Source of the DNA: Cryptomeria japonica
Lineage: Eukaryota > Streptophyta > Pinopsida > Cupressales > Cupressaceae
DNA length: 64,000 bases
NCBI RefSeq assembly: GCF_030272615.1
Contig: NC_081408.1
Location: 306,593,950 to 306,657,949 of the forward strand
Reading direction: 5' to 3'
Shown here piece after piece: positions 23,451 through 34,743 of the stretch (position 1 is the first letter of the stretch; every line of letters starts with the position of its first letter). The notes beneath the pieces were generated by a model. It was given only the letters and a program-made list of their open reading frames with translations. It did no database searches and was not told where the DNA came from. Position numbers and translations under genes: made by a program.

Positions 23451-26158
23451 TCAAACAGGGAGAGGATTGTTTTTTGTCTTTTTGGCTTTCTTTTTCCTCT
23501 TAGTCCTTCTAATCCCAATCTCTTTCATGGCTTTATCAACTAGGTCTTTATTAGGGTCTCCTTGGAAGGGGACTATAACCCATTTAATAGCCTTATCATT
23601 ATCAACATCATCTTCACAATACTTCTCAATCTCCATATTCTCTAGAGTCCCAATAGTTGTGCTAGAATCAGTCACCTTGCCAAATTATCCATAATCGTTG
23701 TTGGGAACCAGGCCAAATCTGAAGGGAGGAGTGCTATTTGGAGGGGAATCCTTCTCCTCAAGATAATTACCACCTATAACTTCCTCCATCTTCTCTACAA
23801 TTTTGGAGGCATCATCTAGGTATACATCAATTTGACAACCATCATCTGAGGACTTATCATCCCCCTGAAACCCTTTAAACCTCATCTGATCACCAACAAT
23901 GTCTGGAGATTGTCTCTCAATGATATTGCTTTATCACCTTTAGGGGTCCTCAACAGAGCCTTTATAGAGCTAGAGTCCTTACTCTGATCACAATTGCTCA
24001 TCTCCTGATTATCAGCCTTAATCAACTTATAGATTCTATTTCTAGTATTTTTCAAGTTCTTTAGTTTCGCCAGGATAAGCTGTTGGGCATTCAAATTTTT
24101 GTGTACAAGCAAGGGATTTCAATCACCAATGGTTGGGGGTGAAGGAGCCAAATGCACGCAGGGGGTTGTATCTGTAGACACTTAAAATTAATATTTAATT
24201 AATTTAAGCCTATCAACATAATTAATTAATTTAATTGTGTTATCCTTATTCTTCTCATTTTTAATTAAATTAAATTTAATTAATACTATCATTATTGTCT
24301 AATAATTAATTTATCAAATAAATTAATTATTCCCCTATTCTTCTAATGTCCCCTCCAATAATTATTTCCTCTAAACCCCACTCAATTAATTAATTTTAAT
24401 TCATTAACCTAGTCATGTGATTCCTACAAATCACTTTTCCTAATCCCACTCAACCTAATTAATCCTTCTAGAATCTCTCATAATCATGCTTATCATTATC
24501 CCTCAATTTTTAATTCCCACTCATGTCACCTCAACTTTGAATCTCTCAAAGAAATTCAAATTTCTTTGAATCCCTCAATGCATCCTTATTTTGGAATTTT
24601 TAATTCCTCATATTTGAAATTCAAATTTCTCCCCCTTTTTCCCAAGGAATTTTATATTCCTGTTTATTTTCCCAAGGCACCCTTGATCCATGACTTCTAT
24701 CTAAAATCAATCTCAACCCTTCATGATCAAATCAATCTTGGCCCTCCATTGACTTTCTCCAATCTATAAATTGGAGCCTATTCTCCTCACAAATCATCCA
24801 CTTCTCATGCATTGTCATGGTGCTCTTTTCTCCTCTTCTTTCTCTAATCTTTCAATTCAAATCCATCCATCTTTAATCCATCACTCAAATCCAATCCTAT
24901 CAAATCCATCAATCTATCTTGTTGAGCACAAAGGAGAGCATTCCACATCCAAATCAATCAAAGGAGCACATCAAGTGGAGCATCATCAAGGGGCGCCTTC
25001 ACTTCATCAAGCTCAATTTGAGGGAGATGATAACTTGCAAGGTATAAAATGGTTTTGTTTGCATTTTGAATGTTTCTTTGGATTTCTAACCATATAATCC
25101 CGCCTTGCACAATTTTATCCTCTTCAGTATCATCAACAGAACCACAATTTGCAGATCTAATATTGGCACTGAGAGAGTCAAGCTTATCAATAACAAATGC
25201 ATCCGCTTTGGGAGGAGCATGACTTATACTAGAATTTGAGACACAACAAGGTTTATCATTGGCAATTGACAAAATAGGGTTAGGACATGGAGAGACAATG
25301 TTGGGCTGAGTGGAATGAGGAGGTGGTGACGAGGAGGGGGTGAAACATAATGAACCCCAGAACTAATGATATCAACAAGGTTTGAGGCCCATGTTTTGGG
25401 AGTCGCTTCAACCTGAACCCTAGTTTTAGGTTCAGAATTAACTGTATCACTAGAAGAAACCCCTTTTGTTTTATGGTTGTCATCTTTAACTTTCTTATTA
25501 ATAATTGTGCAGCTTTTCTTGACATGCCTCTCTCTCCTACATAAGAAACAAGCATTTATTCCCCCAGGAATTCAATGGGGCAAATAACAGTTTCCTTCTC
25601 CAATTCCACTTTCAAGTCACTTGGCAAAATCCTTTCTAGGATTGATGGAGACCAATAAAGGAGCATCCATGTGGGGTAAGAGAGAGATCATCTCATCCAT
25701 ATGTAAAACATTCCCTATAGGCTCTAGAGCAAGGGATAAAGTTTTCCATGAGAATGAGGGAACTTTATGCACAGTAATCCATCTCGGGCTCGACAGAGCC
25801 AAAATTTCATTCAAGTTAACATCTGGTTCCCATTAACCACTCGAAAACAACCAAACCCAATGCTCCAATATTATTTGTTAATAACTTCTTTCTATCTATT
25901 AGGGTCTTTAAAAAAAAAATTAAAAAGCCCTTTCTGAATCATGCGACAAAATGAAAATGCAAACCCTAGTTTCTTTCCCCATGTATTATGTAACCAAAGA
26001 TTCATATAATTTTTGGATGGAACCTTACTAATATCCATGGCAGCAAGAAAAACCACAATACTTCTTAACCTAGTTTTTTCATTGTTAATCACTACAAACA
26101 TCTGTTCATTAGGAATGAAAATGAGTGCACCTTCAGAGATATCCTTACCTCCTCGCAC
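23451..26158 (-). pseudogene. LINE ORF1 with CCHC zinc knuckle, split by a solo LTR
   Basis: The N-terminal part (26158-25617) has a DUF4283-like pattern (ALEPIGNVLHMDE, VSINPRKDFAK). A zinc knuckle (CFLCRREGHVKKSC, C-X2-C-X4-H-X4-C) lies at about 25505-25555. The frame then passes through a low-complexity Pro/Ser region into the solo LTR at 25126, resumes below 24172, and ends in a very basic tail (RRTKRKKKAKKTKN) near 23460. Several stops are present. Presumed role: RNA-binding chaperone of the LINE particle. The ORF2 start lies about 150 bp downstream of the apparent end. Confidence 0.75.
24173..25126 (+). mobile_element. Solo LTR, 954 bp, TSD GTATC
   Basis: The unit begins TGTAGACACTTAAAATT and ends TTATCCTCTTCA (TG...CA), and is flanked by GTATC at 24168-24172 and 25127-25131. 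Removing it and one GTATC joins the two halves of the LINE ORF1 frame in phase, which independently supports the boundaries. A TATA box (CTATAAATTGG, 24764-24774) sits inside a CCAAT/ATTGG pair and suggests plus-strand orientation. The TTAATTAA-rich U3 and the TGTAGAC start resemble the gypsy LTR at 62.5-64 kb, but the two are not the same family member. The remainder was probably lost by LTR-LTR recombination. Confidence 0.85.
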
Positions 26159-26342
26159 GTCATTTGGTTGAGGGCCATCCTATGGGCACTTTGCTAGGAA
26201 CTTCACTCCTTCTGGCAACCTCTGCATTTCTACCACCGCCTGCTTGAAGGTTTTTTCTGCTTGTTCTCTAGCCACCGAACTTGGACTTGCATTATGGCCC
26301 AGAGACTTGCTATCCATACAATTTTATCGGCTAAGAGAGACT

Positions 26343-26554
26343 GTATGTATGTATGTATGCATGCATGCATGTATGTATGTATGTATGTATGTATGTGTGT
26401 ATGTATGTATGTATGTATGTATGTATGTATGTATGTATGTATGTATGTATGTATGTATGCATGCATGCATGCATGTATGTATATGTGTATGTGTGTATGT
26501 ATGTATGTATGTATGTATGTATGTATGTATGTATGTATGTATGTATGTATGTGC

Positions 26555-26642
<88 letters not shown>

Positions 26643-26643
26643 A
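26343..26643. repeat. Compound (TATG)n-(CATG)n-(GTATAT)n microsatellite
   Basis: TATG and CATG tetramers fill 26343-26552 with small interruptions, then GTATAT hexamers continue to 26643. It lies at the 5' boundary of the second LINE. Open frames on both strands here ([21 protein letters not shown]) are repeat artefacts. Confidence 0.95.
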
Positions 26644-27604
26644 TTAAACTATTAACTAAAGTGAATAATAAAGTAGCACCAAAAAAATAGCTCCTCATTC
26701 TAAACTTAAAAATTAAAAATAATTAAATTAATTAAATTCATAACCATGACATCATATGTAAATTCAATCAACACAATATTTTAACTATTTTTAATATATT
26801 TTTTTTAAATTATCAAATTAAATTATTTTCAAATAAATACATTAACTAAATAAATATTATTTAAATAAAATTTATCATTGAGACATTAGATTTCTTAGCC
26901 AATCAGTACTATTATTATATTAACAAAAAAATATATATTGTTTACTATAAAATAGAAAAACTATTTTAAAAGTAAATAAATTATTTACTATCAAATAACA
27001 AAATTGTCTTACCACAATTTGATAAAACAAATGACTTTATTTAAAAATTTAAATAATGAATAAAAATATTGAAAATTAATAATAATAAAATAATCTTTTA
27101 TTTGAACATTCTTTATAATTAATTAATTTAAACTTCAAATGAAGAATAACAAATTACATATTAGAACTTCACTTTTAAAAGTAAAGAAGAAATATAACCT
27201 AACTATTTAAATTTGCTAATGAGAAGTTATCTTTCCTTTTGACATTATTTATAAATAATTAGTTTAAATTTCAAATAAAGAATAGCATATTCTATGCTAT
27301 GAATTCACTATTTAAATTTGGTAATGAAAGAGCAATGTTTCCTTTTAATGTTCCTTAAAAGTAATTAACTTAAATCTCAAATAAAGGATAGAAAAAAACA
27401 TGTTATAAATTCATTTTTAAATGCAAAGAAATAATCGATCTTTTTATGATGATTTAGAATAAATTGATTATTATTTTCGAGTATTTTTCTTAACAAAATT
27501 TAATATTAAATTATATAATTTATTCATTTTATTTCAAATTTGTTTCATAATATTTATATATATTTAAATTTGTACTATTTATAAAACTAAATAAAATATT
27601 TTTT
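26644..27604. repeat. AT-rich region with ~106-bp array (second locus)
   Basis: From about 27040 to 27470 units recur with TTCAAATAAAGAATA (near 27133, 27270 and 27376), each followed by TTTAAATTTGGTAATGAAA and TTTTGACATTATTTATAA. Wording and order match the array at 7048-7640. The flanks (26644-27040 and 27470-27604) are AT-rich with no gene seen. Confidence 0.6.
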
Positions 27605-29430
27605 GAAATTATATTTTTATTAGATAAGTATTTTTTATCAAAGCTATGAATCAAAAGAAGATTTTGAAAGTGTCCTAAAACTTTGTACAACAAAAACAAA
27701 CAACAATCACATGAGACTAAAACACAAAAACAAGAACAATAGAACTAGCAAAAGAATCAAAGAGGCCCCAATAAATTAATAGAGCCACAACAAAGGATCA
27801 ACCTTAACTTGATGATGGGAGTTCAAAATCAACCCTTGCCAAATAATTCTTAATAGAAATTGAAGCCTAGTCCTCAAGAACCAACCTCTATTTTTTGAAG
27901 AGGAGTCAAGTTCAACCAACCGAGACTTAATCACTATGTTAGGACTTCTCTTATCCTTAAGGACAAATTCCATCACTCCCCCAAGAGGGATATCCATTGA
28001 AATATTTTAAACCTTTCTTTTATTCCCTTATATTAGGTTGTTCTTTAACAAAATCTTGACTCTCTTCCCAACCATGGGAAGAATCGTGGTACCATTTTTC
28101 TAAAATTTATTAATGCTCTTTGAAACCTTGGCAAGTATAAGAGAAGTACCTAGCGTTATGGAAATGCATGCAAAATTGTGAGGATTCATAGTTTTTTTTG
28201 CTTCAAACACCATATTCAGTATTGTTTTGTAAAATTTAGTAGCTCCACATCAGTATCAAAATATACATAAAATTTAGCAAAAACAAAGTGTTTGTAGATT
28301 TGTGAAATTTTCAATAAATAAAAACTAACTAAAATAAATTGTCATACCACAAAAAATCTATTTGTGTTAGTACTCCAAAGGGAGCCTTGAGAGTCTAACC
28401 CATATAGACACCAAACCAAGGTTTTTCTTGGTAGCACAAAACTATTATACCATTTTGTAAGAAAAAGGATAGATTTACCAAGGACCTCCCTATATAATTC
28501 ACATGCTTTCCACCGAAGATTGGAAGGAAAATACAAAGAATATATTTTTATTACAACCACCTAAATTTGACTAGCCACACGCCCTCTTTTTAGAACCCAT
28601 CTTTGAACAAAATTAATATTCATATGGAATTTTGAAAACCACCCAATTATCTAGAGGATTCCCAATATAGATATAAGCATGGTCAATAGTCTCATAAAAA
28701 ATACTTTAAATTAATGTAAGAATTGATTTAAATGAAATGAAATACTCCCCAACAATGGTGGGAAACATACAAGAAGAAATGAACTAAAATCTATCCTTCA
28801 CTAGAACAATAGTATTATCCCTAGTCTAGACCTCAACCCCATCTTAGAGCCTTAAGATCTAAGTCTAACCAAAAGCTTGGGAAGATGAAAGAGTTGATTC
28901 CCCAAAGGGATAAAACTATAAAATAGAATTTCCAACCCTTAAATAATACTCCATCGTAGCCCTAACAACGTGCACACAAATTCCCTCATCAATAGTATGG
29001 TTCAAATTAATACCAGCAAATAATTTAATAAACCCCATCACTTCTTGAATAAAATCCATGATCACTATCTAGTTAGTATTATTAGAGACCCAAGTAAGAA
29101 CCATCACCTTGGGAGCACTGCATAATGAGCAACCAAATGATACCCTTGAACAACCTTTGTTGGAATAAGAAAACCTTTTTACAAACTCTAAACAAGAGTG
29201 CCATTTTAGGCCACCACAAAATCCTTCCACACAATCTTAGGATAATTCCTATATCCCTTCAAGAAAGTCTCTAACTGTAAATTGAAGATAAATTCATCTT
29301 CCTCCTTATGCCCATTATCATCCAAATGCATGCATTTTAAAACACCTTGTATAAAAATTCATCATCCAGCTATCTTCATTTGAGTCTCCATCACTAGAGG
29401 CTAGTGATTTTGCAAATGCCACTAAGGTCT
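27605..29430 (-). mobile_element. Decayed LINE-like retroposon, minus strand
   Basis: Minus-strand reading gives several protein-like but broken segments. One is at 28342-28560 (KTLVWCLYGLDSQGSLW). Another, at 27776-27997 (MDIPLGGVMEFVLKDKRSP), is followed by a hydrophobic-looking stretch. The end reads CTTTGATAAAAAATACTTATCTAATAAAAATA, the style of a plant LINE 3' tail, and resembles 5134-5205. I cannot name a domain. A host pseudogene is the alternative. The limits are approximate. Confidence 0.35.
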
Positions 29431-30216
29431 CACAAAAACCACAATGGTTTTCAATTTATTTTTTTTTGTTGTTGTTTATATCACTAGAGTTTTTAATTTA
29501 TGTTGAGTTTTATATTTATATAACTTTTGGATGTAGTCAATTAATTATTAAAGTTTAAAAGATAAAAAATTTGATTAAAAAAATTAATATTTATAGCTTA
29601 AAATATGTAGAAGAAATTGAAGTAACAAGGAAAAATATTAAAATAATGTATAATTCTATCTTTCATTAATTTAATTAGAAAACTTCTAATTGTAAGGGAA
29701 AAATGACCTTGGCATAAATAAATTTAGGGTAATTGAATAGTTAATGTGATATTATAAAAACTAATTTAGACATATGAATTTTGATTGAAATAATTAAATA
29801 TTAAAATTAAATGTTAGCTTCAATTTAATATTTTAAGGTGAGAACATGATAATGAAAATATTAGGAATTAGTTTATTAGCTAAATCTTGTTGGGAAATAT
29901 ACAAGTTCAATAACAAAGATTGTGAAGAGCGATGTCTATCCAATAAATCAATCAAAGGATGAGATACAAGGCTTAGATAACTACAATGTTATGAAAATAT
30001 GAAACTTATTCAATTTTGAAAATTAAGTTTCCTTAATTTGAAAAACAATGCTTTGATCCTTCTCCTTAATGATGTCAAAAATTAATCTAAATATCATGCT
30101 TAATAATCCTATCTTATGTGATCTTATAAGAACAATTAATTAAGAATAATGTAACCATAAGATAGCATCAATAAAGAATAAATCAGCAACATAAGAACAC
30201 CACATAACATAGGATT
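29431..30216. other. AT-rich spacer, nothing recognised
   Basis: There is no open frame of note, no terminal repeat and no RNA gene. Its right edge adjoins the outer end of a minus-strand copia-like LTR. Confidence 0.5.
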
Positions 30217-31124
30217 TGTTGCAATCCAAGAACACTGAGAGGAGGGGATGAATCAATGTTCTACCAGAATATTCAATTTTAACCTTATTATAACATGCAT
30301 TCATCAATCGATAAATCGGTATATATATAATTGAAAGAAGTAAAGCAATCAATAAGCCAATCACACAAATGAATACCATAACATAGAGAATTATATGTGG
30401 AAAAACTCAAAGAGGAAAAACCATGGTGGGATTTGTGACCCACAATATCAAATCCACTGGCCATATGAAAAGAAATTACATAATATGGGGGCCTGCACTT
30501 GCAAGAAGGCTTACAGCCTAGAGCACACTGCTCATCATAAAGTAGTCTCACTGACTATAGTTACATTGAATAAGAAAACATAAAATTGAACTCATTTAAT
30601 GCATCTTCTATGCCTGATTGAGTTTCGGTTCAAGCTCTGACTATTCCGGTTTTGAAACTCCAAACCCTTACCAGAATAACCTCTTACATAATCTTAACAT
30701 TACAGCATTCCTCTCATTACAATCATTACAATCATTACAATCATATCCTATCATATCATAAAATGATCTAATCAACTGATCTATATACCCTTACAATCCT
30801 TCATGACTATTGTCGGCTTACATAGATAATTACAAAATGATTATGCATGTCGGCTCAATTACATATATACATAAATATCAAAATAAATTGTCGATTGTCG
30901 GATCTCCCAATGATGTCGGCCTCCTATACCGGTACCTTGAATGTAAGTCATGTTGGCCATAAATGCCGATACCCATAGAATCCTTCCTATCAATGATGAT
31001 ACCTGTCGATGTCGATGTCGATGAAGTGTCTGTCGGTGAACAACCAAACCAAAGAATGAAGTTGAAACATGTTGCCATCAATGAAAACATATGAAACCAA
31101 TTAGATGAGTGTAAATTTCCAAAA
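30217..31124 (-). repeat. LTR of the minus-strand copia-like element
   Basis: The start is placed directly after the polypurine tract (TTTTGGAAATTTACAC, where the copia at 34.7 kb has TGTTGGCATATG). The end is placed at GGATTGCAACA, 37 bases after GATTCATCCCCTCCTCTCAG, a segment matching the 3' part of the copia LTR (GATTCACCCCCCCCTCTCAG). A GTCGAT hexamer repeat lies at 31007-31022. The TSD cannot be checked because the other LTR is outside the window. Confidence 0.6.
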
Positions 31125-31389
31125 ATCTCCCCCTTTGGCATTGATGGCAAAACTCATGTGAAAAATGATAATGGTTTCCATTTGTCGGTTTCACCCTGAA
31201 ATTGCTCCCCCTAAGCTGAATATCCATCTGTGATCATGATTTGTACAAATACTCCATATATACTCCATATCTCCTGATGTCAAGAATATATTTTTCACCT
31301 ATACCTCCCCCTTTGACATTAACGCCAAAAAAATACCAAAAACCGGGATGAAGAATGAAATATTGTACAAAGAGTGTGTCCCAAAACAC

Positions 31390-34329
31390 CTTACCGGAGC
31401 TGAATATACTTGAAAATTTTCAGATGGGGTTTCTCCAAAAGCTCTAGATAGGTATCCCAACCAGATTTGAATGTGTTGGAGATAGATACAAGTCCATTAA
31501 GCATGTGAGCATAAGACTCTTTCTCTTTAAGCTCTATTAGTGTGGGCTTACCAACCATATCAATGCATTCCTTCTTAGGTACACTCAAAGAGTCCAACCA
31601 GGGACTCACCAATCCTCTAAGCCCCTTATCTCTCCTTATGATTTTGTCTTTATCCCTTTTAAGAGCTGAAACTTGAGCTTCTAATACCAAAATATATCCA
31701 TCAATCGAAGTAGTCAAAGAATTGGAACCATCAAAAGAATTGACTATACCTACAATTTTATCCTAAGAATCCTTAATCCCTTTATCTATATCTCTAGTAA
31801 GTAATCTTGTGTTACAACATATTCTATATATATTAGTACATTTCCTTAAAACACTATCAATTAACTTTAGTTTGTCAAAAATATTTCTTCTCTGATTCAA
31901 TCATCTGATCAAAAGTAGCTCTCTTAGCTTGTGTGAATCTCTCCAATGCCTTTCGGTTAGATATCTATTGTAAAGATTAAAAATCCTTAGAAATGTGCTT
32001 AGTAATTATTTTGAGCTTGTCGGATGGGCTTGCTCCTTTGTCAAAATGGCACTCCAAGACAAGTCTATGCAATATTAGGATTGACTGATCAATAATTCCT
32101 TTGTCCACAAATCCTTCCTTCATCATCTTTTGAGCAGTTATCATCATGAGCTCAGTAGAACTCATCTCAATTATGCTCTTCTGCTCTACCAGGGAGGTGT
32201 CAATATACAATAATGATGTGCTCACTATCGATTCCCTATTGGATTCCTCTTTCTTCTTCTTTGATGGTTGATTAACTTTAATAACTTCCTCTATTGCATT
32301 GGTGGCTTCACCACTTGGTACAGTATTAGTTACTGTCAGTTCCACATGAACTATATCCTTGACCTATACATTCTGATCTGGAGGACTACTGTCCTCAACA
32401 TTTGCAACCTGTACACTCTGTGAATCTGTCGGCATATCTACATTTTCCGTTATCACCTATGTGTCCTATACATTAGATTCTATCGGGGGCTCTTCATCCA
32501 ATGCCTTATTATCTTTCAAAATTGTAGGTGGGGTACCTACTATACCTTTGCCTTTCCCTTCAACTGGGATGTCAGTAGTGTTTGTTTTAGCTTTCGGTGA
32601 AGTGTAGAAACCAGGGTTTTCAGCAAAGAATTGAACCCATGCCTTGTGGGTCTCACTGATTATTTTATTAACCCTACCTGACATAAGACTAACTATCATG
32701 TGCTTGCTTTGAAAGATTGTATTGTCTACAACTTCAAGTGTCATATCCAACTCATTTGGAGTAATGGATCCACAAGTAGTTAATAACTCTTGAATTTTAT
32801 GCACTTATCCTCCTCCATAGCTGATAATCTCCTAGCATCTAGATTGTCATATAGTTGTCCTAGTATTTACTTCTCAATTTCAAACAAAGCTTTCTTAAAT
32901 ATATCCAGATATAACAAAACTGCTTCTTCAATTTCTCTCTGCTCATCATCATCTAAGTGCTCATAATAAAATTCTACATTTTTTAACATACCATCCTTAG
33001 TTATTTCATCTACCAATTCTGCACAAGTCTTGGGTGGGATAATAGTTACATTACCATATACAATAGCAAGGTCTGTGTCATCCATCTTCTTTCTTCTACC
33101 AGTATCGGATGGTGCAGAAGGTGTTTCCTTTGGAGCTCTTTTCTTTGTCGATGCCTTGATTGTTTCCTTTGGAGTTCTTTTCTTTGTCGGTACCTTGATT
33201 GTGACCTTCCTTATCGGTTACTTCCTTGTTTCATCCTTAGTCTCCTCACCTTTTTTCCTCAATACCCTCTTGAATGCTAAAGGTGTGTCATCTCCAGTTC
33301 TAGAGTCTGATGGAATAGGCTCAATGAATATTTGAAGCTCTTCCCTCTTCCTTCCTTTTTCCAGAACAACATCCATTAAGGCCTTGATGTCCTAGGATAC
33401 TTGTTCAAAAAAATTGTTGGTCTTGCCTTGCTGTTTCTCCCTCTTCTTCTTGTTGAATTCAATTTGAACCTCTTGCTTCTTTTGTTTTGTAGTACCAAAG
33501 GATTTTTTAGTCTCATCAATAGGAGCATGAATTAACATATTTGCATAAGCATCCAAAATCTAATCATCAACCTCATATCCCATCTCATCTATCCATATCT
33601 TCTGAGGTTTAACTTCTTCCATTAAGGTTTCATCCTTTTTAACCATAAAGCAGATCTCAGTTGAGTATTTCTCAACAATTTGTTTAGGAACCCTCTCTCT
33701 AGATTTCATAGCATTCTAGAATGCCTTAAAATAATCCCAAACCTTATCATCTCGTTGACTACCCAGAGTAGCAATAGATTGTTTCATTTGTCTTCCTACC
33801 GGGATATCAAATGCCCATTGTCTCTTCCCAAAACCAAGAGTTTCATTAAGGAAAAATAGCATCAAGCAGACAATAAGATTCCCATAACTGAATACCCCCT
33901 TTTTCTCTCCTTTGATCTTCTCAAGGTTAATTAACAACTCATCTAACATCCATCCACAGAGATCTATCTTTTCATTTTCTCTCATAATCTTATGTGTGGC
34001 ATATATGCAGAAGCTAGAAACATAATTGAGATGATTCGATTGAGTTACCTTGTATCCAATGATCATGCTGCCAAATCTGATATCTCTATCAGTAATGGTG
34101 CTAACCCTCATCGATTTTTGGTCTGAATTTGTGTTGGTGAGTTTGTTAACCTAAGAATTTGAAATATTTTTCTCTGGATGCTAACCAATCAGCAGCAAAC
34201 CGGTGATGGCCCTAATGTCCTCCTTCATGATCTTATAAGGTCTGTCCAACCAAATGAACTCTCCTTGAACTCTTCACAATACATATCTGATGATCTCATC
34301 TTTGAATTTAGGTTATCCAAAATGTCAGT
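31390..34329 (-). pseudogene. Long unidentified retroelement ORF, minus strand
   Basis: Broken open segments on one strand (33716-34111, 32867-33085, 32466-32804, 31977-32345, 31391-31717) cover about 2.9 kb. The N-terminal part (FGSMIIGYKV, SSFCIYATHKIM, YGNLIVCLMLFFLNE) is globular and resembles the putative transposon-associated domains seen in plant retroelements. The middle is very basic (KKRTPKETIKASTKKRAPKE). The C-terminal half is rich in charged and helical segments and could form coiled coils. I cannot assign a family. The reading continues on the far side of the gypsy insertion (63966 onward), so the true start is outside the window. Confidence 0.5.
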
Positions 34330-34743
34330 TGTGTGCAGGAAATGTGGGTGACATAAACATGAAAGTTAGTTTCAAAGTGTCCACACACCAATGAGACTCT
34401 TGGTGCAAGTTATGGGAGCTATATTGAATAGCTCAACTTCCCAAGGGACGTCTCATTGTTCTCTATCTCACAGGATCCCTGAATTCAATGCCTTTTCTCT
34501 CAGATCACTGAGAAAAGTGACTTAGGAATAACAACTCTAAGAACAGGTGATGTTTGATTATAAGCATGAATGCATTTCTAACATGTATGCTATTAAATCT
34601 ATGATGATTAATCTAGCATAAAGATGATGATAAGATTAGCTAATTATCCCAGCATGATATACTAGTCTAACATGGATATGCTATGATATTGAAAATACTT
34701 TTAAATGCTTAATGTGATTTAACAAAGAGAGGCTAGATGCTTA
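34330..34743 (-). repeat. Gypsy downstream LTR, distal segment
   Basis: These 414 bases from TGTGTGCAGGAAATGTGGG correspond to the beginning (plus coordinates) of the other LTR at 62525. They are cut at GCTTA, where the copia element starts. The LTR continues at 42233. Confidence 0.9.
34739..34743. repeat. Copia TSD GCTTA, left copy
   Basis: GCTTA abuts the TGTTGGC start of the copia LTR and recurs at 42228-42232 right after its end. The gypsy LTR reads on uninterrupted when one copy is removed. Confidence 0.92.

Larger units (their letters stand above)
19081..26340 (-). mobile_element. Second LINE, minus strand, with inserted solo LTR
   Basis: Reading on the minus strand there is ORF1 with a zinc knuckle (26158 to about 23451), then ORF2 (23301 to 19520) with endonuclease, RT and zf-RVT domains, then a non-coding 3' region. 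No RNase H domain is seen after zf-RVT, unlike the LINE at 7.8-18.7 kb, so this is another lineage or has lost its end. The 5' end abuts a TATG microsatellite at about 26340. The 3' end near 19081 is approximate: no A-tail or TSD was found. A solo LTR (24173-25126) splits ORF1. Confidence 0.75.
30217..34329 (-). mobile_element. Copia-like element, 3' part, minus strand
   Basis: On the minus strand a long decayed ORF (34329 to about 31390) is followed by a spacer with two GGGGGAG purine tracts, a polypurine tract (AAAGGGGGAGAT, 31125-31138) and an LTR (31124-30217). The gypsy element at 34330-63965 interrupts it, and its frame resumes at 63966-64000, so its 5' part lies beyond the window. No gag or pol motif of its own is visible here. 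It may be a non-autonomous element, or this may be an extra ORF downstream of pol. Confidence 0.65.

Noticed and set aside
26230-26698. Five overlapping open frames of 100-150 codons ([16 protein letters not shown])
   Set aside because: Artefacts of the TATG/GTATAT repeat.
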